NCBI GenBank assembly: GCA_019116585.1
Contig: DXBJ01000078.1
Span: 1 to 61,094 of the forward strand
Length of the DNA: 61,094 nt
Source: Candidatus Faecalibacterium gallistercoris
GTDB lineage: Bacteria; Bacillota; Clostridia; Oscillospirales; Ruminococcaceae
Direction of reading: 5' to 3'
The notes below the pieces were generated by a model that had not been told where the DNA came from, ran no database searches, and worked only from the letters and a program-made list of their open reading frames with translations. A program made the position numbers and the translations under genes. This document shows, piece after piece, positions 51,443 through 59,160 of this stretch; the stretch's first letter is position 1, and each line of letters starts with the position of its first letter.

Positions 51443-51639
51443 CCCTCTCCGTCATGCCGCAATGCGGCATGACACCTCCCCCACAGGGGGAGGCAAGAGC
51501 ACGCCCGTGGGTAGCGGCCAGGCGGTGGTAAGGCAAACTCTTAGCCTTATCGTGCAGTTTGCCCTGTTTGACGCGCGTACACTTGGCTCCCCCTGCGGGG
51601 GAGCTGGCGAGACGCCCGCAGGCGGCGAGACTGAGAGGG
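51443..51639. repeat. 197-bp repeat element with internal hairpins
   Basis: Short inverted ends (CCCTCTCCGTC and the complement of GACTGAGAGGG) bound a stretch built from hairpins: GTCATGCCGC/GCGGCATGAC, CCTCCCCC/GGGGGAGG, and GCTCCCCC/GGGGGAGC with flanking GTCTCGCC-type repeats. It has no coding potential. The form is that of a small non-autonomous mobile repeat. I recall similar blocks from Faecalibacterium-group genomes but could not check. It separates the BIG2 gene from hlyD and ends 17 nt before the hlyD stop. Confidence 0.65.
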
Positions 51640-51655
51640 GAGCCGCCTCACCGCC

Positions 51656-52771
51656 TCACCGCGTCAGCACGCCCAGGGCTTCGAGCGCGTACTGGAAGTA
51701 GGTCACTTCGTCGTACTGGACGCGGGCGGTGACGCTCATGCCGTTGGCCAGGTCCACCTGGTCGCCGCTCTTGCTGATCAGGTAGGTGCTGTCCGGCTTG
51801 ACGGTCACTTTGTAGAAGGAGGTGCCGTTGGAGGTGGTCACGTCGCTGTCGATGGCGGTGACGGTGCCGGTCAGGGTGCCGTAGGCCGTCTGCGCCAGGC
51901 CGGTGATGGCGATGGTGCAGGGGTCGCCCACGTCCAGCAGGGGGCGGTCGCTCAGGCCGGCGTAGGCCACGATCTCATAGTCCGCGTTCTCGCTGGCGAC
52001 GGTGGCCAGCACCGACCCGGCCGAGAGCACCATGCCCACGCTGTAGGGGGTGTCCATGTGGATGACGCCGGAGGTGGGCGCGTAGATGTAGTAGTCGTTG
52101 GCGCCGGTGCTCAGGGCGTCCAGCTGGGACTGGATGCTTTCGATGTTGGCCTGCACGCTGCTCACGTTCTGGGCCGCAGACTGCAGGGCAGAGTAATACA
52201 GCTGCTCCAGTTCGCTCTGGTTCTGCTCCATCATGGACTGGATCTGCGCCTCGCTGTAGCCGGCGGCGCGGTAGGCCGAAGAGTCAAAGGTGTGCTGGGC
52301 CACCTGGCTCTGGTAGTTCTCGTACTGGTAATAGTATGTCTGATCGGCGGGGTCCGATTCGCTGAAATAGTTGGTGTTGTCCTGGATGGACTGGATCAGC
52401 TTGTTGTACTGGGCCAGCTGGGTCTGGTAGATGGCCAGCTGGTTTTCCAGCTGGGACTGCTGGATGTCGATGTCGGTGCTCTTGATGTGGGCGATCAGGT
52501 CTCCCTGCTCCACATAGCTGCCCTCCGAGATGTTCAGCTCGGTGATCTGCCCCGAGTAAGACGACATGATGTAGGTCTTGTTGGCGGACTGCACCGACCC
52601 CTGCAGCTGGCTGATGTAGATGCGGGGGGTGACGGTGCTCCAGGCCACCAGGCCGATCATCAGGGCCGCCACGATGAGCAAAAGCGCATACCCGTAGGGG
52701 GGCAGCTTTTTTTCCATCATGATGCGGCGGTCCTGCAGGTCGTAAAGGTTTGTGACTTGCACGTTGGTCAT
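51656..52771 (-). CDS. HlyD-family membrane fusion protein (peptide export accessory)
   Basis: This 371-residue adaptor has a short cytoplasmic N-terminus, one membrane helix (about 22-42), a lipoyl-like half motif (SYSGQITELNISEGSYVEQGDLIAHI), a long coiled-coil hairpin (about 95-235, Gln/Ser/Tyr-rich), the second lipoyl half (YIYAPTSGVIHMDTPYSVGM) and a beta-barrel C-terminus. It links ABC exporters to the exterior. Its position beside the C39 exporter and two GG-leader proteins makes it the probable export partner. GGAGAAGG precedes the ATG at 52771. It starts 4 nt after the upstream gene. Confidence 0.88.
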   Translation of the reverse strand: MTNVQVTNLYDLQDRRIMMEKKLPPYGYALLLIVAALMIGLVAWSTVTPRIYISQLQGSVQSANKTYIMSSYSGQITELNISEGSYVEQGDLIAHIKSTDIDIQQSQLENQLAIYQTQLAQYNKLIQSIQDNTNYFSESDPADQTYYYQYENYQSQVAQHTFDSSAYRAAGYSEAQIQSMMEQNQSELEQLYYSALQSAAQNVSSVQANIESIQSQLDALSTGANDYYIYAPTSGVIHMDTPYSVGMVLSAGSVLATVASENADYEIVAYAGLSDRPLLDVGDPCTIAITGLAQTAYGTLTGTVTAIDSDVTTSNGTSFYKVTVKPDSTYLISKSGDQVDLANGMSVTARVQYDEVTYFQYALEALGVLTR

Positions 52772-52775
52772 GGGT

Positions 52776-53231
52776 TTATTCCTTCTCCATAAAGACATCC
52801 ACGACGCCTTCGTCGTCGTCCTGGCTGACAAAGATGGAGTATGCGCTGCCGGACAGCTTGATGTCATGCTCGAAGGCGTAGATGTTCAGTTTCTGGGTGG
52901 CCAGCTCGTTGCGGGCCATGGGGCCCACATAGTGGGCATACAGGCAGTTTTTCACCCGCAGCACGGCGTCCATGTGGTACTGGGGGTCCAGGCGGGTGAT
53001 CATCTGGTTGGCCTGGCGCAGCAGGTACATCTGGGCTTCGGGCTTGGGCCCTTTGGTCACCAGGATGTGCTGCACCAGCGGGCCGATGGGCTGGGCGCCG
53101 TGGCTGCGGACAAAGTTTTCCATCTGGGTGACGATCAGGTTGATATTGGGGAACTCCTCCGGCATGATCCGGCGGCTGAGCACATTGGTGAGCTTGAGGG
53201 TCTTGCTTTCGCTGACTAAAATTTCGTTCAT
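52776..53231 (-). CDS. Stand-alone GyrI-like (effector-binding-fold) protein
   Basis: This 151-residue protein has no DNA-binding domain or signal peptide. Its strand/helix pattern (NLIVTQMENFVRSHGAQPIG..., then CLYAHYVGPMARNELATQKL..., and SAYSIFVSQDDDEGVVDVFM) resembles the GyrI/AraC effector-binding fold, which binds hydrophobic ligands. AAGGTGG lies 5 nt before the ATG at 53231. It is translated just before hlyD (4-nt gap). A ligand-sensing or immunity-like role for the adjacent export locus is inference only. Confidence 0.6.
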   Translation of the reverse strand: MNEILVSESKTLKLTNVLSRRIMPEEFPNINLIVTQMENFVRSHGAQPIGPLVQHILVTKGPKPEAQMYLLRQANQMITRLDPQYHMDAVLRVKNCLYAHYVGPMARNELATQKLNIYAFEHDIKLSGSAYSIFVSQDDDEGVVDVFMEKE

Positions 53232-53274
53232 GTTATCCACCTTAATCCTTGTAGTTTGCCCTGCGCTGCTGCAG

Positions 53275-53385
53275 CAGGCAAACGTGGACCGCGAACGCCT
53301 CACAGAAATTTTAGCATGACACTCGTTCAGCCTTAAAATTTCAGAAAGGAAGTGATGCGGGGCGTTCGCAGCCCGCGTTTGCCTG
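53275..53385. repeat. 111-bp imperfect inverted repeat (long stem-loop)
   Basis: CAGGCAAACG...GCGAACGCC (53275-53299) is matched by its near reverse complement at 53361-53385 (22 of 25 positions). Inside, TCAC/GTGA and AGAAATTTTA/TTAAAATTTC continue the symmetry. A possible extended -10 on minus (TGCTAAAAT) for the GyrI-like gene lies within. It may be a degenerate mobile repeat or a structured leader. Nothing else is seen between 53232 and 53420. Confidence 0.6.
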
Positions 53386-53420
53386 TCGCATCCGGGCGGA
53401 TGAAACAGACAGCTTTTGCC

Positions 53421-53465
53421 ATAAAAAATAAGGTGCGCCAGGAGGTACTTGCCTCCTGGCACACC
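53421..53465 (-). terminator. Terminator of the MAM-like gene pair
   Basis: On the minus strand GGTGTGCCAGGAGG, 6-nt loop, CCTCCTGGCGCACC (one mismatch), then a T-rich tract. It ends the exporter-MAM transcript. Confidence 0.85.
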
Positions 53466-53553
53466 ATAACGAGGCATTTTAACTGCCCCAACCCCGTGGG
53501 GCGGGGTCAGACTAAAATACACTTGCAATCGAGATTAGAGCTGAAAGACCAGC

Positions 53554-53931
53554 TTAGGCAGCCTCTTCGGGGTTGACAGTAACAACGCCGGACTGCTTCA
53601 CCTTGGCATCATTGGTGCCAAGAGTGTAGATGGTAGCGATACCACCCAGCACCTGCATAGCGCCGTTCAGGAAGTCCATGTTAGCCAGCTTGTCGCCGAT
53701 AGCGGTGGAGATACCACCGAAAGCATAGCTGGTACCGAAAGCGGTACCCAGAATGGTGTTAACCATGCTGGTCATGAAGCTGTTGCCAATGATCTTGATG
53801 ACATTGGTGCTGAAAGTGCGCCAGTTGTCGCTGGTCATGACAGCGGGCAGAACGTTAGCGATCACGCCGCCGCCGGTAACATAAGTCAGCTCATCCTCTG
53901 CCATTACTGCGTAATTTGCAGGAAAGGTCAT
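53554..53931 (-). CDS. MAM-like double-glycine leader protein, second copy
   Basis: This 125-residue protein has a 21-residue leader ending ELTYVTGG and a hydrophobic core of about 104 residues. It shares the pattern PANYxVxAExExTYVxGG and the blocks MTSxNWxTFxTNxIKIIGNS and GGxATIYTLGTNDAK with the neighbouring copy at 53976-54356. The same leader, as I recall it, begins Faecalibacterium prausnitzii MAM, the anti-inflammatory protein exported by a C39-peptidase ABC transporter. Cleavage is expected after Gly21. The core has no cysteine and no modification enzyme is encoded nearby. AAGGTGG precedes the ATG; 44 nt separate it from the first copy. Confidence 0.85.
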   Translation of the reverse strand: MTFPANYAVMAEDELTYVTGGGVIANVLPAVMTSDNWRTFSTNVIKIIGNSFMTSMVNTILGTAFGTSYAFGGISTAIGDKLANMDFLNGAMQVLGGIATIYTLGTNDAKVKQSGVVTVNPEEAA

Positions 53932-53975
53932 GATGAACCACCTTTCTTAAAATGGGATTTTAACTGACTTAATGC

Positions 53976-54356
53976 TTACAGAGTGAAGCTGACAACGGTG
54001 TCGTTGTGCTTGGTCTTGGCATCGTTGGTGCCCAGGGTGTAGATGGTGGCCAGGCCGCCCAGGGTGCCCATGATCTTGTTCAGGACAGTCTGCTTGCCGG
54101 TGTAGTAGCCGGAAATGGTGCCCTGATCGCCGAACATGCTGTCGCCAGCCAGCCAGCTGCCGCCGAACATAACGCCCAGGGTAGCGTCGATCACGGGCTG
54201 CATGAAGCTGTTGCCGATGATCTTGATCAGGTTGGTGTTGAAGGTCTTCCAGTTGGAAGAGGTCATCAGGGGGGCGAAGCAGTCGATCAGAGCGCCGCCG
54301 TTGACATAGGTCATTTCGTTCTCTGCGATAACAGAGTAGTTTGCAGGCATCATCAT
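53976..54356 (-). CDS. MAM-like double-glycine leader protein, first copy
   Basis: This 126-residue protein is a paralogue of the gene just downstream. Three consecutive Met codons open it (54356, 54353, 54350), then PANYSVIAENEMTYVNGG, a GG-type leader with cleavage expected after Gly21. The start appears identical, from memory, to that of F. prausnitzii MAM, while the core diverges. The core has two hydrophobic segments (about 40-65 and 95-112) around a Gly-rich polar middle and one cysteine. GGGAG precedes the start. It lies 111 nt after the exporter gene, across two strong palindromes, and is probably translated at high level. MAM-like proteins are reported to dampen NF-kB signalling in host cells; activity of this copy is untested. 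Confidence 0.85.
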   Translation of the reverse strand: MMMPANYSVIAENEMTYVNGGALIDCFAPLMTSSNWKTFNTNLIKIIGNSFMQPVIDATLGVMFGGSWLAGDSMFGDQGTISGYYTGKQTVLNKIMGTLGGLATIYTLGTNDAKTKHNDTVVSFTL

Positions 54357-54405
54357 AATGAATTACTCCCTTCAAATGATTGAAACGAAAAAATGTGTCG
54401 ATCTC

Positions 54406-54461
54406 CACACGGTTGCGCAACCGCGTGAAAACCATTTATGTAACCGGGTGCGCACCCGGTT
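54406..54461 (-). promoter_or_regulatory. Paired GC palindromes between exporter and MAM-like genes
   Basis: A perfect 20-bp palindrome (54442-54461, core GGGTGCGCACCC) and a 22-bp one with a single mismatch (54406-54427, core GGTTGCGCAACC). No T-run follows, so they are not classical terminators. They may be RNA stabilisers/processing hairpins or operators. A weak TTGCGC/CACATT promoter may overlap the second. Confidence 0.5.
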
Positions 54462-54467
54462 GCACCA

Positions 54468-56804
54468 TCAATAGGTCATCGAGTCGTCGTCATCCTCGTC
54501 ATCCGGGGCGGGGGCGGTCTCGACAACGGGCTTGGGCTCCTCCCGTCTGCGGAAGATGCCCTGCTGCAGGTTCCACAGGGCGTAATACTTGCCCTCTTTC
54601 GCCATCAGCTCATCGTGGGTACCCTGCTCCACAATGCGGCCCTCATCCATCACGATGATCTGGTCACAGCCGCGGACGGTGGACAGGCGGTGGGCGACGA
54701 TCAGCATCGAACGGTCGGCCAGCTGATGGTAGATCATGTCAAAAATGGCATTCTCCGTCGCAAAGTCGAGGTTGGATGTGGATTCGTCCAAGATATAGAG
54801 GTTTGAGTCTTTCAGGAACGCCCGCGCCAGCGCGATGCGCTGCTTTTCACCGCCCGACAGGCCGTTGCCGGCTTCTTCCAGGTAGGTGTGGTATTGCAGC
54901 GGCAGCTTGCGGATAAACTCGTGGGCGTCCGCCTTGCGGGCTGCCTCCTTGACTTCTTCCAGCGTCGCGTCAGGGCGCGAGATGCGGATGTTGTCCAGGA
55001 TGGTCTTGCTGAAAAGCTCAATGTTCTGCGGTACGTAGGAAATGGCGCGGCGCACCGAAGCGTTGGTGTACTCGTTCAGGTTGACGCCGTTCACCCGGAT
55101 CTCACCCGATTCCGGCTCATAATACTTGAGCAGCATCTTGGTGATGGTGGATTTGCCGCTGCCCGAATGGCCCACCAGCGCCACCTTTTTCCCTGCCGGG
55201 ATGGTAAAGCTGACGTGGTCCAGCGCGGGGGTGCGGTTGCCGTAGCGGAACGTCACGTCCCGGAACTCGATGTCGCCTTCGATCTGCTCCAGGTCGCTGT
55301 ACTCCTGTTCGTCTGCGTTGGCCTGCTCGGCTTCGTAGTCCATGATCTCGGTCAGGCGCTTCATCGAGATGGATGCCTCCTGGATCTGGAGCTGCAAATT
55401 GACCAGGTTGCTCACAGGGTTGGTGAAGTAACTGGACAGGGTGCTGAAGGCCATGAACGAGCCCAGGGTCATCTCCCCATTCAGGACCTGCATGATGCCG
55501 ATGTAATAGGTCAGCATGCTGAACCCGGTGGAGATAAGGGAAGTGATCAGCGTCTGGGTCGTGGACAGTTTGCTGGACCGGATGCTGATCTTCAGGCTTT
55601 TGATGTATTCCCGTTCCAGACGCTCCAGTTCGTTGTCCTCGCCGGCGTTGCACTTGATGGTCTCGATGCCGCGCAGGCCCTCGATCATCTGGCTGTTGAG
55701 GATGGACGCCTGCTGCATCGTCTCTTCGTTGATCTTCTTGTAGGGGCGCCGGTAGACCAGCACAAGCAGCAGGCTGACCAGCGTCATGAACAAGGCCACC
55801 GAGAAGAGGGTGGCATTCATCCGGAACAGGATGATGCCGGTGATGACCGCCATCGAAATATCCATGATCAGGCTCAGCGCAATGCTGGTGAAGATGGACT
55901 TGATGGTGTTGGCGTCGGAGTAACGGGTGGTGATATCGCCGGTTTTGCGTGTGGCAAAGAACTTCATGGGCAGATGGTAGATGTGCCCAAAGTAGCCCAG
56001 CATCATCGGGATATCTATTTTGATGGACAGATGGACCAAGATCCACTGCCGCACGAAGGTGACAAATGCAGAGGTGACGCTGACCACGCTGAACACGAGG
56101 ATCAGGGTCAGCAGCAGGTTATCCAGCCCGTAGGGCAGCACCTCGTCCATCAAAATTTTGTTGAACAGGGAAGAGGCGATGCCTAAAATGGTCAGGATGA
56201 CCGAGCTGAGGATGGCGTAAGCGAACAGCTTTTTCTGCGGCAGAAGAAGGTTCAGATACCGCCGGAACATACTGCCCTGCTTGACCTTGCCGGGCTGGAA
56301 ATCCGCCGTGGGGTTCAGCAGCAGCAGCACGCCGGTGAAGTTTTTGTAGAACTCGTCCAGCGTCATCCTGCGCAGCTCGGTGGCCGGGTCGCCCACGACG
56401 ACGTATTCCTTGTCCTTGTACTTCTTGCCGGTCTTGTCGGCCTCCTCCTTGGCGGCGGTGACGTCCAGCATATGCTTGCGCCGGGCGCCCTCGTCGGGGA
56501 TGGTCGTCTTTTTGAACACGACCACGAAGTGAGTCAGCCCCTGGTCGGTGATCTCCTGCGCGATGCAGGGGAGGGAAAAGTCACTTAAAAAATTCTCACG
56601 GTCTACCCGGACGGCCGCTGTGGTGAACCCCAGCTCGTTGGCCGCCTTCTGCAGGCCCACAAGATTGGTGCCTTTCAGGTCGGTGCCCATCATGTCACGC
56701 AGCCGCGTGATCGTGATTTCCTTTCTGTAATGGAGGCACACCATCGCAAGACAGGCGGCTGCGCAGTCTGTGGTGTCGTGCTGCCGCACATAAGTATAGC
56801 GCAT
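54468..56804 (-). CDS. C39-peptidase ABC exporter (PCAT) for double-glycine proteins
   Basis: This 778-residue protein combines a protease, a membrane domain and an ATPase. The C39 peptidase (1-160) has the oxyanion Gln8, nucleophile Cys14 (QHDTTDCAAACLA), His92 (THFVVVFK) and Asp139 (VVVGDPA). A charged insertion of about 35 residues (98-132) sits between the His and Asp strands. Six membrane helices follow (about 190-460), then an ATPase with GHSGSGKST near 545, LSGGEKQRIALARAF and LYILDEST. The acidic tail ends EDDDDSMTY. PCATs cut GG leaders while exporting the cargo; the two GG-leader proteins immediately downstream are the obvious substrates. AAAGGAA precedes the ATG at 56804. Confidence 0.93.
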   Translation of the reverse strand: MRYTYVRQHDTTDCAAACLAMVCLHYRKEITITRLRDMMGTDLKGTNLVGLQKAANELGFTTAAVRVDRENFLSDFSLPCIAQEITDQGLTHFVVVFKKTTIPDEGARRKHMLDVTAAKEEADKTGKKYKDKEYVVVGDPATELRRMTLDEFYKNFTGVLLLLNPTADFQPGKVKQGSMFRRYLNLLLPQKKLFAYAILSSVILTILGIASSLFNKILMDEVLPYGLDNLLLTLILVFSVVSVTSAFVTFVRQWILVHLSIKIDIPMMLGYFGHIYHLPMKFFATRKTGDITTRYSDANTIKSIFTSIALSLIMDISMAVITGIILFRMNATLFSVALFMTLVSLLLVLVYRRPYKKINEETMQQASILNSQMIEGLRGIETIKCNAGEDNELERLEREYIKSLKISIRSSKLSTTQTLITSLISTGFSMLTYYIGIMQVLNGEMTLGSFMAFSTLSSYFTNPVSNLVNLQLQIQEASISMKRLTEIMDYEAEQANADEQEYSDLEQIEGDIEFRDVTFRYGNRTPALDHVSFTIPAGKKVALVGHSGSGKSTITKMLLKYYEPESGEIRVNGVNLNEYTNASVRRAISYVPQNIELFSKTILDNIRISRPDATLEEVKEAARKADAHEFIRKLPLQYHTYLEEAGNGLSGGEKQRIALARAFLKDSNLYILDESTSNLDFATENAIFDMIYHQLADRSMLIVAHRLSTVRGCDQIIVMDEGRIVEQGTHDELMAKEGKYYALWNLQQGIFRRREEPKPVVETAPAPDDEDDDDSMTY

Positions 56805-57244
56805 AGATGTTTCCTTTACAAGAGATACACGCGACGAACGGCCACGATCTCTTCAAAATATATTATGATTTTGTTCACACAGGACTATGGACACATTTTA
56901 TCATATTCTGCCCGAATTCACAAGAGGAAAATTGCTCCACCCCACGCAAATCCGCGCCGCGGGCCCATATGCAAACAAAAGGGATGACCCTATAGCAGCA
57001 CGCAGTCCTCTGCTTTGCCCTGCCCTGCGGAGAAACAGGACAAAGCAGAGGTCAGCTGCTATCAAAAGAAGGGAGCGCCTACCCTTTGATCGAGGTGCTG
57101 CGGCTTTAAAAGCCAGGCGGCTCTTAAAGCTCAAGTGTAGTTTACCACAATGCGACAGTTTCTTCAAGGGGCCATTTTCAATTTTCAATGAAAAAAGGGC
57201 GGATTTCACGCCAAAAAACGCCGCGCCTTCTGTGCACAACGCAC
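56805..57244. other. Gene-free intergenic region upstream of the exporter
   Basis: This AT-rich 440-bp stretch (relative to the window) should contain the exporter promoter on the minus strand, but no convincing -35/-10 pair was found. Candidates are CATAAT/TAATAT around 56860-56875 without a good -35. From 56990 to 57130 there are imperfect repeats of a GACAAAGCAGAG/CTCTGCTTTGCC type (56999-57050) that can form a hairpin. No credible coding sequence. Confidence 0.5.
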
Positions 57245-57278
57245 AAAAAAAAGGATGCACGCCCACCGGACGGCATCC
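57245..57278 (-). terminator. Terminator of tRNA-Asn
   Basis: On the minus strand GGATGC, internal GC-rich loop, GCATCC, then eight T, immediately after the tRNA. Confidence 0.85.
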
Positions 57279-57282
57279 CAAG

Positions 57283-57356
57283 CGCCTCTTGCCTGACTCG
57301 AACAGGCGACACCCTGATTAACAGTCAGGTGCTCTAACCGACTGAGCTAAAGAGGC
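57283..57356 (-). tRNA. tRNA-Asn (GTT)
   Basis: The minus strand folds as a full cloverleaf: acceptor GCCTCTT/AAGAGGC, D-arm GCTC/GAGC, anticodon stem CCTGA/TCAGG with loop CTGTTAA (anticodon GTT), T-arm GCCTG/CAGGC with TTCGAGT, and discriminator G. CCA is not encoded. Confidence 0.97.
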
Positions 57357-57376
57357 ATATGCGCTTTGCAGGTGGT

Positions 57377-57405
57377 ATTATACCGCAACGGGGGCGGATT
57401 TGCAA
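57377..57405 (-). promoter_or_regulatory. Promoter of tRNA-Asn
   Basis: On the minus strand TTGCAA (57400-57405), 17-nt spacer, TATAAT (57377-57382), 20 nt before the tRNA. Confidence 0.8.
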
Positions 57406-57538
57406 GACCTTTCCTCAAAAAAATTTCCCCTCCGCCCGGCGCCGGCATGCCCTGAAAAAAGCGGCGGCCGGCCCGGACGAAGATTCGTGTGTTTTCCCGC
57501 CCCGGGCGCGGTATGCTGGATGACAGGGGCGATGCGGT

Positions 57539-58387
57539 TTGAAAGTGCTGTACATCGACGAGCTGCTGCTGGTCAATTTCACGGCGGGGGCGGCGTTTTT
57601 GCTGGCGGCGGGGCTGCTGGCGGGGGTGCGGTGCCGGGGCGCGCGCCTGGCGGCGGGGGCGGCCCTGGGGGCGGCCAGCTGCCTGGTGCTGCTGGCCCCG
57701 GCCCTGCCCCTGCCGCTGGCCCTGGGCTATAAGCTGGGGGCCGGGGCGGGGACGGTGGCGCTGGCCTACGGCTGGCCGGGGCCGCGGGTGTTCCTGCGGC
57801 TGTGCGGGTGGTATGTGGCCCTCAACCTGCTGCTGGCGGGGGCGGCGGGCCTTGCGCCGCTGGGCCACACCGCCAACCTGACCGCCTATCTGGACATCAC
57901 GCCCGGGCGGCTGCTGGCCGGCACGGCGGGGGTGTACCTGGCGGTGCGGGCCCTGCTGAGCTTTCTGGGCCGGCCGGGCGGGGCGGCGGTCCCCGCCGTG
58001 CTGGAGGTGGCCGGGGCCCAGGCGGGGGTGCTGGCTTTTTACGACAGCGGCTTCACCCTGGCCGACCCGGTGTCGGGCCGGGCGGTGGTGCTGGTGCGGT
58101 ACGGCGCGGTCCGGGACGCCCTGCCCCCCGAGGCGCGGGGCGTCCTGGACGCCGCCTTTGCCGGGCAGGCGCCCGAGGGCCCCGTCCTGGGTCTGCGGTA
58201 CCTGGTCTGCGGCACCGTTGCAGGGCGGACTTTGCTGCCCGCCCTGCCGGGCGCGGCCCTCACCAGGCGGGCGGGCAGCCGGGTCTGGCGGGAGACGGAG
58301 CTGCTGGCGGCGTTCTGCCCGGGCGGCGCCGAAGAAGGCTGGACCCTCCTGCTGGGCAGCGAGCTGGCCGGCCGGATGGGGCTGTGA
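57539..58387 (+). CDS. spoIIGA: Sigma-E processing peptidase SpoIIGA
   Basis: This 282-residue membrane aspartic protease activates pro-sigma-E in the mother cell. It starts MKVLYIDELLLVNF, typical of the family. Five hydrophobic helices span about 8-150, then the protease domain carries FYDSGFTLADPVSGR with the catalytic Asp at residue 169. The start is a TTG at 57539. It is followed by sigE 38 nt later, the conserved arrangement. GC content is very high, with many Ala/Gly/Leu. Confidence 0.9.
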   Translation: MKVLYIDELLLVNFTAGAAFLLAAGLLAGVRCRGARLAAGAALGAASCLVLLAPALPLPLALGYKLGAGAGTVALAYGWPGPRVFLRLCGWYVALNLLLAGAAGLAPLGHTANLTAYLDITPGRLLAGTAGVYLAVRALLSFLGRPGGAAVPAVLEVAGAQAGVLAFYDSGFTLADPVSGRAVVLVRYGAVRDALPPEARGVLDAAFAGQAPEGPVLGLRYLVCGTVAGRTLLPALPGAALTRRAGSRVWRETELLAAFCPGGAEEGWTLLLGSELAGRMGL

Positions 58388-58425
58388 CCGTTGTTTGGAT
58401 CGATATAAGGTAAGGGGGAGATCGG

Positions 58426-59130
58426 ATGCTGAAGTGGTTCCAGACGCTGTGGCGCTTTCTGCTGGCCCGTGCAGGGGCCTTTGGAGCGGTACATTACCTG
58501 ACGGGCGGGCCCAGCCTGCCCGCACCGCTGACCCCCGAGGCCGAAAAAGCCCTGCTGGCCCGGATGGCCGCCGGGGACCGGGCCGCCCGGGACGAGCTGA
58601 TCTGCCACAACCTGCGGCTGGTGGTCTACCTGTCCAAAAAGTACGAGTCCAGCGGGGTGCCCCCCGAGGACCTGGTGTCCATCGGGACCATCGGCCTCAT
58701 CAAGGCGGTGAACACCTTCACCCCCGAGCGCAACATCAAGCTGGCCACCTACGCCAGCCGCTGCATCGGCAACGAGATCCTGATGTACCTGCGCAAGACT
58801 TCCAGCCGCCGCCAGGAGGCCAGCATCGACGAGCCCCTCAACGTGGACAGCGACGGCAACGAGCTGCTGCTTTCGGACGTGCTGGGCACCGACGAGAACC
58901 AGGTGGGCCAGCGCCTGGAGCAGGACGCCGAGCGGGCGGTGCTGCGCCGGTCGGTGGAGCGGCTCAGCGCCCGGGAGCGCCAGATCATGGAGCTGCGCTT
59001 CGGCCTGGTGGACGGGGTGGAGCACACCCAGAAAGAGGCCGCCGACGCCATCGGCATCAGCCAGAGCTACATTTCCCGGCTGGAAAAGCGGATCATCCGG
59101 GACCTGCGCCGCCAGCTGGAAGAGGAGTAG
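58426..59130 (+). CDS. sigE: RNA polymerase sporulation sigma factor SigE (pro-form)
   Basis: This 234-residue sigma factor starts with a hydrophobic/amphipathic pro-sequence of about 27 residues (WFQTLWRFLLARAGAFGAV) for membrane tethering and SpoIIGA cleavage. Region 2 shows HNLRLVVYLSKKYESSG, DLVSIGTIGLIKAVNTF and KLATYASRCIGNEILMYLRK. Region 4 shows SARERQIMELRFGL and TQKEAADAIGISQSYISRLE. It directs early mother-cell gene expression. GGGGGAGA precedes the ATG. Confidence 0.95.
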   Translation: MLKWFQTLWRFLLARAGAFGAVHYLTGGPSLPAPLTPEAEKALLARMAAGDRAARDELICHNLRLVVYLSKKYESSGVPPEDLVSIGTIGLIKAVNTFTPERNIKLATYASRCIGNEILMYLRKTSSRRQEASIDEPLNVDSDGNELLLSDVLGTDENQVGQRLEQDAERAVLRRSVERLSARERQIMELRFGLVDGVEHTQKEAADAIGISQSYISRLEKRIIRDLRRQLEEE

Positions 59131-59160
59131 ACCGGCCCGGGCGGGCCCACCATTTCCCAT

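Noticed and set aside
53554-54356. Lanthipeptide or other modified RiPP precursors
   Set aside because: The cores lack Cys-rich or repeated modification motifs, and no LanM, radical SAM or YcaO enzyme is encoded in the locus. Leader plus C39 exporter alone fits unmodified GG-leader proteins.
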